Assembly: GCF_928381405.1 (NCBI RefSeq)
Contig: NZ_CAKMSB010000013.1
Span: 1 to 64,000 of the forward strand
Direction of reading: 5' to 3'
Source of the DNA: Rothia nasisuis
GTDB lineage: Bacteria; Actinomycetota; Actinomycetes; Actinomycetales; Micrococcaceae
Length of the DNA stretch: 64,000 nucleotides
The notes beneath the pieces are model-generated. The model saw nothing but the letters and a program-made list of their open reading frames with translations. It was not told where the DNA came from and searched no databases. Positions 9,104-17,868 of this stretch are shown in pieces (positions within the stretch are counted from its first letter, which is position 1; each line of letters starts with the position of its first letter). A program made the position numbers and the translations under genes.

Positions 9104-10546
9104 TTAGTGAGGCCTATTTTTGGCTTTTCCCTCTGCACGGGCCATCAGGGTTTGGCCGCGATTCCTTTGGTAGATCAGCGACCAACCAGCCCCCAGCAGG
9201 GCGTACCAGACGGGCATAACAATTAGAGCCTGGCGGGTATCTTCGTACATGAAGAGCAGAACAACGACGCCCACGAAGAAAGCCAAAACCACGTAGCAGG
9301 TGGCAACGCCGCCGGGTAGCTTATATACAGAAGCTTCGTGCAGCTCAGGGCGGGTTTTACGGTAGAGGATGTAGGCGATCATAATCAGCGACCAGGTAAC
9401 CACCGTCAGCACCGACGCGACCGTGGTCACCAGGGTGAAAGCCGCAATCAGGGAGTCACCCGCGTAGAGCAGAATCAGGCCCGAGAACAGCAGGACGGTG
9501 GTCAAGAACAGGCCGTTACGGGGCACACCGTTCTTAGATAGTCTCCCAAAGACGCTGGGGGCGCTACCGTTCTGGGCCAGGCCGTAAATCATACGGGAGG
9601 TTGAGAAAATCCCTGAGTTGGCGGACGAAGTAGCGGAGGTGAGCACCACAAAATTGACCAGGTGCGCGGCAAAGCCCAGACCAGCCAGGCTGAACATTTC
9701 AACGAAGGGGCTCTGCTCAGGGTTGATGTTACGCCAGGGGGTGACCATAAGAATCACGGCGAGAGTGAGCACGTAGAAGATGATGATGCGGACGGGCACC
9801 GCGTTGATAGCCCGGGGCAGGGTCTTGGTGGGGTCTTTGGTCTCAGCTGCCGTGGTTCCAATGAGCTCAGCTCCTAAGAAGGCGAAGATACCGATTTGGA
9901 AGGCGGCAAAGAAACCTGCTGCTCCCATGGGGAAGAAGCCCCCGTCGTTCCAAAGGTTGGCTATGGAGGCGCGATCACCGTTGGGGGAAGTAAAGCCAGC
10001 CACCACCATGACCAGGCCGACGATGATGAGCAGGACGATCGCAACGATTTTAATCAGGGCGAACCAGAATTCGATTTCACCAAAGTTTTTTACGCTGGGC
10101 AGATTGAGCGCCAGGAGCAGGCCAATGAGGCAGAGCGCCGGAATCCAGGCGGGCAGGTTCGGCCACCAGAAGTGAACATAACTGGTAATCGCGATAATGT
10201 CAGCTACACCGATAACGACCCAGGTAAACCAGTACGACCAGCCCATCACAAAGCCCACGGTGGGGCCCAAGATATCGGTGATGAAGTCGTTGAAGGTCTT
10301 GTAGTTCAGGTTAGAGAGCAGGAGTTCGCCCATGGCACGTAGCACCAGGAAGATGACGGAGCCGATGATGGCGTAGACCAGCAGTAGCGAGGGGCCAGCA
10401 AGAGAAATCGTCTTACCCGAGCCCATAAACAGGCCGGTGCCGATAGCACCACCAATTGCGATGAGCTGAATATGTCGATTCGAGAGTCCACGTTGCAGGC
10501 TTTCGGTAGCCTGCGGTGTGGAGTGGTTGTGCTCAGCTACTGCCAA
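9104..10546 (-). CDS. cycA: D-serine/D-alanine/glycine-type amino acid permease
   Basis: A 480-aa APC-superfamily permease with 12 membrane segments. The beginning (LSNRHIQLIAIGGAIGTGLF) and many internal blocks (FGEIEFWFALIKIVAI, LWNDGGFFPMG, TTAAETKDPTKTLPRAIN, SSANSGIFSTSRM) match Escherichia coli CycA as I remember it almost block for block. CycA imports D-serine, D-alanine and glycine by proton symport. The start is TTG 10546, with AAGGAG six bases upstream; no ATG competes. Closely related permeases carry other amino acids, so substrate assignment is strong but not certain. Confidence 0.88.
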   Translation of the reverse strand: MAVAEHNHSTPQATESLQRGLSNRHIQLIAIGGAIGTGLFMGSGKTISLAGPSLLLVYAIIGSVIFLVLRAMGELLLSNLNYKTFNDFITDILGPTVGFVMGWSYWFTWVVIGVADIIAITSYVHFWWPNLPAWIPALCLIGLLLALNLPSVKNFGEIEFWFALIKIVAIVLLIIVGLVMVVAGFTSPNGDRASIANLWNDGGFFPMGAAGFFAAFQIGIFAFLGAELIGTTAAETKDPTKTLPRAINAVPVRIIIFYVLTLAVILMVTPWRNINPEQSPFVEMFSLAGLGFAAHLVNFVVLTSATSSANSGIFSTSRMIYGLAQNGSAPSVFGRLSKNGVPRNGLFLTTVLLFSGLILLYAGDSLIAAFTLVTTVASVLTVVTWSLIMIAYILYRKTRPELHEASVYKLPGGVATCYVVLAFFVGVVVLLFMYEDTRQALIVMPVWYALLGAGWSLIYQRNRGQTLMARAEGKAKNRPH

Positions 10547-10832
10547 GTCAATCTCCTTGGGGTCAGGGCCTTATCTGAAGTGGGTGCCGGTACTCAATCC
10601 GCTACAGGAGCCGATGAGCCGAAGGTTTCGAGCCTGTCTTTTGTTACAGCCAGGTCAAGTCTAGCCCGTCTAGCGGGCAGATTTTTCGCGCGGTGCGCCC
10701 CTGTGCCACCTTCCAAGGTGGCGTAGCCTGCGTGGTGGCATCTTCGTACCGGGCACTGTTCAGGGTAGACTGTTTACGCAGAAAATATTTAAGGGGTCGG
10801 CCACAGCCGCCCCAATCAGAAAGGACACCCCC

Positions 10833-11240
10833 ATGCCCAAGCTTTCAAACGCAGCCCTCCGTCTCACAGCAGGTGCCCTGATTCTTGATTCAGGCATCAA
10901 CAAGCTCTCCATGGACGAGGGCACCTACGGCCACCTCAAGGGCATGGCCGCCAACGGCGTCCCCCAGGTCAACAAGCTCTCCGACAAGCAGTTTGGCAAG
11001 ACCCTAGCCACCAGCGAGACCCTGCTGGGTGCAGCCCTGCTGACCCCTTTCGTCCCCGCCAAGCTGGCAGGCCTGGGCCTCACCGCCTTCTCCGCTGGCC
11101 TGCTAAGCATGTACTTCAACATTGATTCCCTAACTAAGGATGACGGTGTGCGCCCCACCCAGGAAGGCACCGCCATGGCCAAGGACATCGTACTGCTCGG
11201 CGCCGGCCTGGCGCTGCTTTTCTCGTCCAAGAAGAAGTAA
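10833..11240 (+). CDS. Small DoxX-like membrane protein
   Basis: A 135-aa hydrophobic protein with three or four predicted membrane helices (about 8-22, 58-75, 78-94, 114-129) and a basic C-terminus (SSKKK). The layout resembles small DoxX-like actinobacterial proteins; no catalytic motif is seen and the role is unknown. AGAAAGGA precedes ATG 10833. A strong hairpin terminator follows the stop codon, so the gene forms its own transcription unit. Confidence 0.8.
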   Translation: MPKLSNAALRLTAGALILDSGINKLSMDEGTYGHLKGMAANGVPQVNKLSDKQFGKTLATSETLLGAALLTPFVPAKLAGLGLTAFSAGLLSMYFNIDSLTKDDGVRPTQEGTAMAKDIVLLGAGLALLFSSKKK

Positions 11241-11263
11241 AGTTCCACCTGACCAACAGCTTG

Positions 11264-11307
11264 CAGACTAGCGCCCGGCACCCCTTCAGGAGCCGGGCGC
11301 TAGTCTG
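11264..11307 (+). terminator. Intrinsic terminator after the DoxX-like gene
   Basis: A perfect 16-bp GC-rich inverted repeat (11264-11279 with 11292-11307, 12-nt loop) lies 24 bases past the stop. The downstream T-run is weak (TGTAAGGT), so efficiency is uncertain. Confidence 0.7.
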
Positions 11308-11380
11308 TAAGGTCACACTGCACGCTACTGCATCATGATAGTTTAGTGGGAGCTGACGCACCCTACGAAAGATTCAGAGC

Positions 11381-13072
11381 ATGGGCTCTCTGCAGCAGAT
11401 ACTCGACTCCCTCAACGCCTTCATCTGGGGCCCCTGGCTCCTGCTCCCCCTCCTGGTGGGTACGGGCATTTTCCTCACCGTCCGGTTGGGGTTCGTCCAG
11501 TTACGCCTCTTCACTAAAGCGATGAGCCTGCAATTTGGGCGGCGGTCCCGGCAGCAAGGAGCCACCGGCGATATCTCTTCCTTCCAGGCCATGAGCACCG
11601 CGCTCGGTGCCACCGTGGGCACCGGCAACATCGTGGGTGTTGCGCTTTCCCTCAGCATCGGCGGGCCCGGTGCTCTCTTCTGGATGTGGGTCACCGCCAT
11701 TGTCGGAATGGCCTCTAAATACGCCGAATGCTTTCTCGGCGTCCGGTTCCGCCATCGAGACAAGATGGGAGAGCTCACCGGAGGCCCCCAGGCCTACCTC
11801 CAGCGGGGCATTCCCAACCGCTTCGGCAAGTTCCTAGCTACCGCCTTCGCGCTCTGCTGTGTGTTCGCCTGTTTCGGTATCGGCAACATGACCCAGGCCA
11901 ACGCCATCTCCGCCAACCTAGCGCACTCTTTCGCGGTCCCTCCCCTAGCGACCGCCGTCGTCCTTGCGCTCGGAACGGCAGTTGCCCTCCTCGGCGGTAT
12001 TCAAGCCGTCTCTAGGGTCGCCTCCTACTGCGTCCCCCTGATGATCTTGCTTTATCTGGGCTTCGGCACCTACATTGTGGCGGTCAACGCCCAGATGCTC
12101 CCCGAAGCTCTGGGGATGATTTTGCGCGGGGCTTTCACCGGCGAGGGAGCGGCCGGTGGAGCAATAGGCTCTGGCATGATTTTTGCCATGCAGGTCGGCG
12201 CTCAGCGCTCTCTCTTCTCCAACGAATCCGGTATGGGAACAGCCGCTATTCCTGCTTCTATCGCCGCCACCTCACACCCCGTCAGACAGGGGCTGGCCTC
12301 TATGACGCAGACTTTCGTTGACACCATCGTCGTGATTTCCATGACCGGCTTTATTCTGCTGACCACCGGCACCTGGAACAGCCAAGACCCGGCCACCGCC
12401 GCCTCCCTCGCTTTCAGCACCGGCTTACCGGGTTCCTGGGGTGGCTACGTGGTCACCTTCTGCCTGGTCCTGCTTGGATATTCCACTGTACTCGGCTGGT
12501 CCTACTACGGGGAGCGGGCCCTTGAATCTCTTGGGGGTGGGCGTGTGTCAATCACCGTCTACCGGCTACTTTTTGCCCTGATGTGCGGTGTGGGCGCCCT
12601 CGCCCCGCTCACCGCCGTCTTTACTTTCTCAGACATCATGAACGGGCTCATGGCTATACCTAACCTCATTGGCCTGCTACTCCTCTCTAGGCTGGTAGCG
12701 CGAGAAACCAAGAAGTACCTCACGCACGACCCCCATTTTGAAGCCACCGTCGACACTATCGATAGCTTCATGTACGGGCTACCCGGGGGTCTTGATGCCC
12801 AGATTGACCACACGGTTGATCTCAGCCAGCCCAACCCCGCCCTTGAACACCCTGATACCACCCGGCTCAAGGTCCTCACCCAGAGGATACTTGAAGACCA
12901 CGCAGACTCTCAGGGCGCTCCCCCACACCACCGTGCAGGGGCGGAGCACACTCATGCGGTAGGCCTCCCACTAGCCACCGGCACGCTACCCATTATTCAC
13001 AAATCAAGACCAACCTTTGGCACTCCAACGGACCACCGGAGCACTGAGCCCCAGAGCGAAGCTGGCCACTGA
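11381..13072 (+). CDS. Sodium:alanine symporter (AGCS family) with His-rich tail
   Basis: A 563-aa sodium-coupled amino acid importer of the alanine/glycine:cation symporter family. Recognisable blocks are the N-terminal TVRLGFVQLRLF, GATVGTGNIVGVALSLS, the family signature around GMASKYAECFLGVRF, and SNESGMGTAAIPA; about ten membrane helices are present. The core ends near residue 455. The last 110 residues are hydrophilic, poorly conserved in appearance, and contain clusters of histidine (HADSQGAPPHHRAGAEHTH), longer than the usual cytoplasmic tail. The ATG at 11381 has GAAAG upstream. It is a single-gene unit. Confidence 0.92.
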   Translation: MGSLQQILDSLNAFIWGPWLLLPLLVGTGIFLTVRLGFVQLRLFTKAMSLQFGRRSRQQGATGDISSFQAMSTALGATVGTGNIVGVALSLSIGGPGALFWMWVTAIVGMASKYAECFLGVRFRHRDKMGELTGGPQAYLQRGIPNRFGKFLATAFALCCVFACFGIGNMTQANAISANLAHSFAVPPLATAVVLALGTAVALLGGIQAVSRVASYCVPLMILLYLGFGTYIVAVNAQMLPEALGMILRGAFTGEGAAGGAIGSGMIFAMQVGAQRSLFSNESGMGTAAIPASIAATSHPVRQGLASMTQTFVDTIVVISMTGFILLTTGTWNSQDPATAASLAFSTGLPGSWGGYVVTFCLVLLGYSTVLGWSYYGERALESLGGGRVSITVYRLLFALMCGVGALAPLTAVFTFSDIMNGLMAIPNLIGLLLLSRLVARETKKYLTHDPHFEATVDTIDSFMYGLPGGLDAQIDHTVDLSQPNPALEHPDTTRLKVLTQRILEDHADSQGAPPHHRAGAEHTHAVGLPLATGTLPIIHKSRPTFGTPTDHRSTEPQSEAGH

Positions 13073-13178
13073 GATATATTTCAAAGGTGGTCAGGCACCC
13101 CGGGCTCAGAGCGGAGCCGCTGGCCCCATTGAGCTCCAGCCCGGCAAGCTGTGGTTAAGGGACTTCTGAATAAGCCTC

Positions 13179-13184
13179 TATAAT
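13179..13184 (+). promoter_or_regulatory. Probable -10 element for trmB
   Basis: A perfect TATAAT lies 105 bases before the trmB start; a good -35 partner is not obvious (TTAAGG at 13156-13161 has 17-bp spacing). A leader hairpin with a 7-bp stem (13203-13209 with 13222-13228) follows. Confidence 0.5.
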
Positions 13185-13289
13185 GAATGTTTTGCACTCG
13201 CATGCCCACTGTCTCAAGAGCGTGGGCACCGGCGGCGCTTAGAGTTTCCGCGCGCGCTGGCTATCTTGCAACCCCTACTAAGGAGCGTT

Positions 13290-14111
13290 ATGGAAACCCA
13301 CAAGCAGAAACAGGATCTGGCAGCTAAGGCCGAGCGGGCGGCTACGGGCGAAGATCTGACCGCTCCCGTCCCAGAGAAGTTCCACCGGCAACCCTATTCC
13401 TTCGTGCGCCGCGGAGACCGTCTCACCGCCCGCCGCCAGAAGGCCTGGGACGCCTACGCTCCCACCCACGTGCTCGATTTACCTCGAAGCATCGGTGACA
13501 CCTCGGTTGCAGAAGGCGCCATCTTTGACCAGCAGGCCCTCTACGGGCGCACAGGCGCCCCTCTTGTTGTTGAGATTGGCTCCGGCTTGGGTGAGGCTAT
13601 CGTCCACCGCGCCGCCCAGGTTCCCGAAGCCAATTTCTTGGCCGTTGAGGTATATACGCCCGGCATCGCCGATCTACTACTCAAGATGGCACAGGCCGGG
13701 GTGGAGAACGTCCGCGTGGCCCAGGCCAACGCGCCTGAACTGCTGGATCATCTGCTTGAAGAAAACTCCGTCGATGAACTCTGGGTCTTCTTCCCTGACC
13801 CCTGGCACAAGGCCCGCCACCACAAGCGCCGCCTCATCTCCCCGGCCTTCGCTGACAAGGTGGCCCGCGTGCTCAAGCCCGGCGCTGTCTGGCGCCTAGC
13901 CACCGACTGGGAGGAGTACGCCCTGGTCATGCGCGAGGTACTGGAGGCCCACCCCGACTTCACCAACGCTCACGCCGGTGAGGGGGCAACGGAAGAAGAC
14001 CCCACCGGCGGCTGGGCGCCACGATGGGACGGTCGCGTCATCACCAGTTTTGAGCGTAAAGCCGGTGAGGCAGGCCGCCGGGCCCATGACCTAACCTTCA
14101 TCCGCGTTTAG
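13290..14111 (+). CDS. trmB: tRNA (guanine-N7-)-methyltransferase
   Basis: A 273-aa SAM-dependent enzyme that methylates G46 in the variable loop of tRNAs. The SAM-binding motif VVEIGSGLGEAIVHRA and the family signature FPDPWHKARHHKRRLI are both intact, as is the C-terminal LATDWEEYA. The start is ATG 13290 with AAGGAG seven bases before it; the frame extends eight codons upstream to a TTG without a site. An N-terminal extension of about 70 residues precedes the methyltransferase fold, as is common in actinobacterial TrmB. Confidence 0.95.
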   Translation: METHKQKQDLAAKAERAATGEDLTAPVPEKFHRQPYSFVRRGDRLTARRQKAWDAYAPTHVLDLPRSIGDTSVAEGAIFDQQALYGRTGAPLVVEIGSGLGEAIVHRAAQVPEANFLAVEVYTPGIADLLLKMAQAGVENVRVAQANAPELLDHLLEENSVDELWVFFPDPWHKARHHKRRLISPAFADKVARVLKPGAVWRLATDWEEYALVMREVLEAHPDFTNAHAGEGATEEDPTGGWAPRWDGRVITSFERKAGEAGRRAHDLTFIRV

Positions 14112-14151
14112 GGCGGAGAGTCTTCTCAGCTCCCTTGTGCGCTCAAAAAGT

Positions 14152-14189
14152 GGCCGGTTTTCTCACCGCAGGTAGTGAGAAAACCGGCC
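14152..14189. terminator. Bidirectional terminator between trmB and the YceI gene
   Basis: A perfect 15-bp stem (14152-14166 with 14175-14189, 8-nt loop) lies between the two convergent genes. On the minus strand it is followed by TTTTT, so it terminates the YceI gene well; on the plus strand the T-run is weaker. Confidence 0.8.
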
Positions 14190-14239
14190 GCTTCTGGTTG
14201 TTTGCAAGGGCCCTGCCCGGCGCCCTCTCTTGGTGTTCC

Positions 14240-14923
14240 CTATTGGGTATTAACGGGAGCGCTAAAGACCTGGGTGGGAGGCGTCTGCGCGTTCTGCTGA
14301 GCTGCATCTTCTGGCTCGGTTACACCCGCTGCGGTCTGGCCGCCTTCTTCCTCCCGGGCCTGGTTCTCGCTACCGGTCTCGTCGCTCTGCTTAACCAGTG
14401 AAAGATCGAACTCAAGGGTAATCTTATCGGCCACCATGACACCACCGCTATCGAGCACCTGGTTCCATTTCAGACCCCAGTCTTTACGGTTGATGCGGCG
14501 GTTGCCTTCTAGCCCGGCACGCACATTGCCAAAGGAATCTTCGTTAATACCGGTCAGTTCGAGCGGAATAGAGATAGCCCGAGTAATTCCGCGAATGGTG
14601 AGGTTGCCGGTGACAATAAACGCACCCTCATCGATTTCGTCAATGGTCGTCGATGTAAAGGTGATGGTGGGGTACTTCTCAACATCGAAGAAATCAGAAT
14701 TCTTCAGGTGGGCGTCACGGTCGCTACTACGGGTTTCAATGCTGTCAACTTGAAGCACAATGTCTACGGTGCTCTCGCCTAGCCCTGCGTCTTTGATGAC
14801 AGCCTTACCTTCAAACTGGCCGAATTCACCGCGCACCTTGGTGACCATGGCATGACGAGCAGAGAACCCAAAACGGGAGTGCTGTGCGTCTACCTCCCAC
14901 GTACCGATGAAATCTAAATTCAT
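14240..14923 (-). CDS. YceI-family lipocalin-like protein
   Basis: A 227-aa protein. Residues 1-175 form the YceI domain: WEVDAQHSRFGFSARHAMVTKVRGEF at the start and DWGLKWNQVLDSGGVMV near the end are family hallmarks. YceI proteins have a beta-barrel that can bind isoprenoid lipids such as polyprenyl chains. There is no signal peptide here, so it is probably cytosolic. The last 45 residues are acidic, Gln/Glu-rich and low-complexity. ATG 14923 has only GAAAGAA/GTAAG upstream. It stands alone. Confidence 0.88.
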   Translation of the reverse strand: MNLDFIGTWEVDAQHSRFGFSARHAMVTKVRGEFGQFEGKAVIKDAGLGESTVDIVLQVDSIETRSSDRDAHLKNSDFFDVEKYPTITFTSTTIDEIDEGAFIVTGNLTIRGITRAISIPLELTGINEDSFGNVRAGLEGNRRINRKDWGLKWNQVLDSGGVMVADKITLEFDLSLVKQSDETGSENQAREEEGGQTAAGVTEPEDAAQQNAQTPPTQVFSAPVNTQ

Positions 14924-15266
14924 GACTTACAATTCTTTCGTTTCAGGGCTCATGCTTGACTGCAACTCTATGGGCTAGGGCGCCTGATGCACCGCGCAAC
15001 CCCGCGCGCCGCCCCTTGTAGGGAGCCACGCACGTCGTGGAAGTTGCCTTATGAGAAGTCTAAGCTGTTTTTCCCCTTGATGTAAATCTATCGAGACACA
15101 TGAAGCATAAGATAGGACAATTCACCAATGCCTGCCCGACTCTCCAACACAGTGTGAGCGGCCCTGAACCGGGCAGTTCGTGGTGGTCAGGTCGCCCTAC
15201 CTATCGGCCAGCGGCAGCACGGTCGCGCCCGGTTCAGTGGCAGGCGTCCCCTTAGGTGCGCGAACT
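14924..15266. other. Non-coding gap with long-range inverted repeat
   Basis: About 340 bases without a supportable gene. It holds the YceI promoter region and the 3' side of the oxidoreductase. An 11-bp inverted repeat (CTGAACCGGGC at 15164-15174 and its complement at 15227-15237) encloses 52 bases that are themselves GC-rich and self-complementary. It could be the oxidoreductase 3' end structure, but no T-run follows. Confidence 0.45.
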
Positions 15267-16355
15267 CTACCGCCCCTCAGCCAGTAGCTCACGCACACGC
15301 GGTAGCACCTTAGTGCCGTACAGTTCAATGGAGTTCATGGAGTACTCGTGGGGCAGGGGGCCGTTAGAGTACTTGAGGTCAAAACGATTGATGCCGAGCG
15401 CCTTGGCGGTATCTGCAATCTTCTGGGCGACGGTTTCGGGTGAACCCACATAGAGGGCACCCTGCTCAACTTCATGCTCAAACTCGCGCTCCCCCGCCGG
15501 GCCCCAGCCGCGCTCGGCGCCAATCTTATTGCGCCCGGCAATCCAGTGCTCGCGCAGCTGATTGCGAGCCTCTTCGTCGGTGTCAGCGATATGGCCGGGT
15601 GAGTGTACAGCGATAGGCAACGTGCCATTGCCCAGCTGCTCGTTGGCACGGCGGTAGAGGTCGGTGTAGGGCTTGAAGCGCTCGGCGGGGCCGCCAATAA
15701 TGGCGAGCATGAGCGGGGTCTTATACTGGGCGGCTCGGGCAACGGATTCGGGGCTACCACCCACAGCCAGCCAGTGCTTGAGAATGCCCTCGGTCTTGGG
15801 GTAGATCTCCTGGTTGACCAGGGGCTGGCGGTTGCCGGGCTTCCAGTTGAGGGGTTCTTGGGTGATGATTTTGGTGAAGAGGTCGAACTTCTCAGAGAAG
15901 AGGGAGTTGTAGTCTTCGAGTTTGTATCCGAAGAGGGGGAAGGATTCGGTGAAGGAGCCACGGCCCAGTACGGCTTCGGCGCGGCCGCTACTGAGGGCGT
16001 TGATGGTGGCAAAGCGCTGGTAGACGCGGATGGGATCGTCCGATGAGAGGACGGTGACGGCTGAGCCCAGGTGGATGCGTTCGGTGCTGGTGGCTAGGCC
16101 CGCCAGGATGGTGTCGGGGGCTGAGACAGCGAAGTCGGGGCGGTGGTGCTCACCGATGCCGAAGAAGTCGACGCCCACGCGGTCGGCCAGTTGCCCCTGC
16201 GCAAGGACGTTGCGGATCACCTGGGCCTGGTGCAGGCGGTTACCTGCCAGGTCGGCAGTGGTGTCGCCGAAGGTGTCAAGCCCCATCTGGAAGGCGGTCT
16301 TATCGACGCTGGGCAGGCTGGGTCGCAGGTCGGGGGCGGTGCTGATACTGGTCAT
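15267..16355 (-). CDS. LLM-class flavin-dependent oxidoreductase
   Basis: A 362-aa luciferase-like monooxygenase with a TIM-barrel and FMN (or F420) binding. Family features are MGLDTFGD near the N-terminus, DFFGIGEHHRPDFAVSAPD, the STERIHLGSAVTVLSSDDP strand-loop, and RAEAVLGRGSF. The C-terminal FDLKYSNGPLPHEYSM belongs to the CE1758-type subgroup found in actinobacteria and firmicutes. AAAGGTAA precedes ATG 16355. The substrate is unknown. It is followed upstream by an unrelated DUF2785 gene on the same strand, about 125 bases away. Confidence 0.9.
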   Translation of the reverse strand: MTSISTAPDLRPSLPSVDKTAFQMGLDTFGDTTADLAGNRLHQAQVIRNVLAQGQLADRVGVDFFGIGEHHRPDFAVSAPDTILAGLATSTERIHLGSAVTVLSSDDPIRVYQRFATINALSSGRAEAVLGRGSFTESFPLFGYKLEDYNSLFSEKFDLFTKIITQEPLNWKPGNRQPLVNQEIYPKTEGILKHWLAVGGSPESVARAAQYKTPLMLAIIGGPAERFKPYTDLYRRANEQLGNGTLPIAVHSPGHIADTDEEARNQLREHWIAGRNKIGAERGWGPAGEREFEHEVEQGALYVGSPETVAQKIADTAKALGINRFDLKYSNGPLPHEYSMNSIELYGTKVLPRVRELLAEGR

Positions 16356-16481
16356 GATAGTTACCTTTCGGTGCCGTGTTTTTCGTGTACAGGAGGTTCA
16401 ACACCACCCCAAATTACTTTATTCCGAAAGTTTTGTGGGGCTATACAGTGCCTTTCAATAACTATCCGCCAGCAATACTTT

Positions 16482-17252
16482 TCAAGAAGACTCCGGGAGA
16501 AACCAAGGAAGCAGAATACCCAGAAGCTTCCGAGACTCATGCTGGATTACTTTTCTTTGGTTTTGCGACAGAATCAACTCGTCAATAAAAGGATCAGAAG
16601 CCCACACACAGCTAAGACTTAAAACTGACTGCAAATTTGAGACCCACACCGGAGGCGCACTCCCTTGCACAGCTCGCTGCTCATAGGCTGTTACAGCATC
16701 GTTCAGACATTCAAACCAAGCATCAGGAAGGGTATCAGGAGAACCCAGCAGAACAACTATTACCGCCCGCACGACTCGGGCGTCCTCCTGCTGTACCCAG
16801 GCCATATCGGAGCTAACCAGTCTTTGCGCCAGAACCCCAAGGACTTCATCGGCTGTTGCGATACCAGCAGAAGCACATTCGGCTAGACAATCGGCACCGT
16901 GAGCAATCGCGTGTAGCCAGCCCAGTTGGGAATCATACCCGCGAGTATCTTTCTCGCCGAGGTGCCAGCGGCGGCAGGCTTCAAAGACGGAACGGTTGTG
17001 AGCCCCCGCTTGAATCGTCCAACGGAGAATCAGAGGGGCAAACGCTCTTGCTTGAATTTGAGAGTGTTCGAAGTACCCTATCGCAGTGGCTTGTATGTCT
17101 GGTAGAGATGAATCCCACTGTCCCGAGAGGATGCCCTGAGCCAGTTCTTCGTAAGCCCAACCATCTCTTACAGTCGGGTCAGGACTAGTCATTGCAGTAA
17201 GTAGTTCGTTCAGAGTATGCGCCACCGAGGGGTTCTCCTCCACTCTGCTCAT
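16482..17252 (-). CDS. DUF2785 domain protein
   Basis: A 256-aa all-helical protein. The segment VRDGWAYEELAQGI and the later GYDSQLGWLHAIAHGADCLAE match the DUF2785 family, whose members are predicted to be HEAT-like helical repeats; the biochemical function is unknown. No signal peptide or membrane segment is seen. The ATG at 17252 lies downstream of a large inverted repeat at 17362-17420. GC content is slightly below that of its neighbours. Confidence 0.85.
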   Translation of the reverse strand: MSRVEENPSVAHTLNELLTAMTSPDPTVRDGWAYEELAQGILSGQWDSSLPDIQATAIGYFEHSQIQARAFAPLILRWTIQAGAHNRSVFEACRRWHLGEKDTRGYDSQLGWLHAIAHGADCLAECASAGIATADEVLGVLAQRLVSSDMAWVQQEDARVVRAVIVVLLGSPDTLPDAWFECLNDAVTAYEQRAVQGSAPPVWVSNLQSVLSLSCVWASDPFIDELILSQNQRKVIQHESRKLLGILLPWFLPESS

Positions 17253-17361
17253 ACGCCCTTTCGGCTATCTAACTACTTTCACATTCTATGTAGTTTCATC
17301 TCGAGAGCGAAGGACATAAAGAAACGCCTGCCCCACTAGTCTTCTCTAGCCATATTTTTAA

Positions 17362-17420
17362 TGTAGCGATGGTTGCCATCTGCGCGAATCTCTTTCGCGC
17401 TGATGGCAACCATCGCTACA
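17362..17420. repeat. 59-bp nearly perfect inverted repeat
   Basis: A 19-bp arm (17362-17380) is perfectly complementary to 17402-17420. Inside it a second 7-bp arm (GCGCGAA with TTCGCGC) continues the stem after one T-T mismatch, leaving a 5-nt loop. It lies between hspR and the DUF2785 gene, both on the minus strand. Neither side has the T-run of a canonical terminator: the minus-strand flank reads ATTAAAAATA. It may be a terminator for hspR, an RNA processing site or a small mobile hairpin element. Confidence 0.75.
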
Positions 17421-17440
17421 GTCAAGACCTAGGGGCGGGT

Positions 17441-17866
17441 TTAGCGGGGCCGGTAGAGCACCACGGCCTGGGAGGAGGTGCGGGGTGCGGGGCGCTTGCC
17501 CCGTGCCAGGTGCACAGCCCCACCGGAGGTTCCAGCAGCAAAGATGCGAGCCCCCTCCTCTACACGGGCTCGAAGCGCCTCGTTCTCTGCCTGTAGCTCC
17601 TTGAGGCGGGCGCGCTGAGCGTCAACCTGGTGTTCGAGCTCCATGATGCGTCTGATACCCTCAAGGGAGACACCGGCCTGCGATAGCTCCTGAACCTCCT
17701 GAAGTTTCTGCACGTCGCGTTCAGAGTAGCGGCGGGCGCGGCCCGGAGCACGTTGGGGTTGCACCAGCCCCAACCTGTCGTACTGGCGTAACGTCTGCGG
17801 ATGCATACCCGCCAGCTCCGCAGCTACCGAAATCACAAAGACCGGGCGGTCAGATTCAAGTACCAC
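17441..17866 (-). CDS. hspR: Heat-shock repressor HspR (MerR family)
   Basis: A 141-aa MerR-type repressor. The winged HTH (residues 12-75) contains LAGMHPQTLRQYDRLGLV and ARRYSERDVQKLQ, followed by a coiled coil (about 75-105, LEHQVDAQRARLKELQ) and a basic tail. HspR binds HAIR inverted repeats with DnaK as corepressor, so free DnaK shuts the operon down. Start GTG 17866 lies two bases beyond the dnaJ stop codon, suggesting translational coupling. It is the last gene of the dnaK operon, the classic actinobacterial order. HAIR boxes are present upstream of dnaK. Confidence 0.95.
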   Translation of the reverse strand: MVLESDRPVFVISVAAELAGMHPQTLRQYDRLGLVQPQRAPGRARRYSERDVQKLQEVQELSQAGVSLEGIRRIMELEHQVDAQRARLKELQAENEALRARVEEGARIFAAGTSGGAVHLARGKRPAPRTSSQAVVLYRPR

Positions 17867-17868
17867 AC

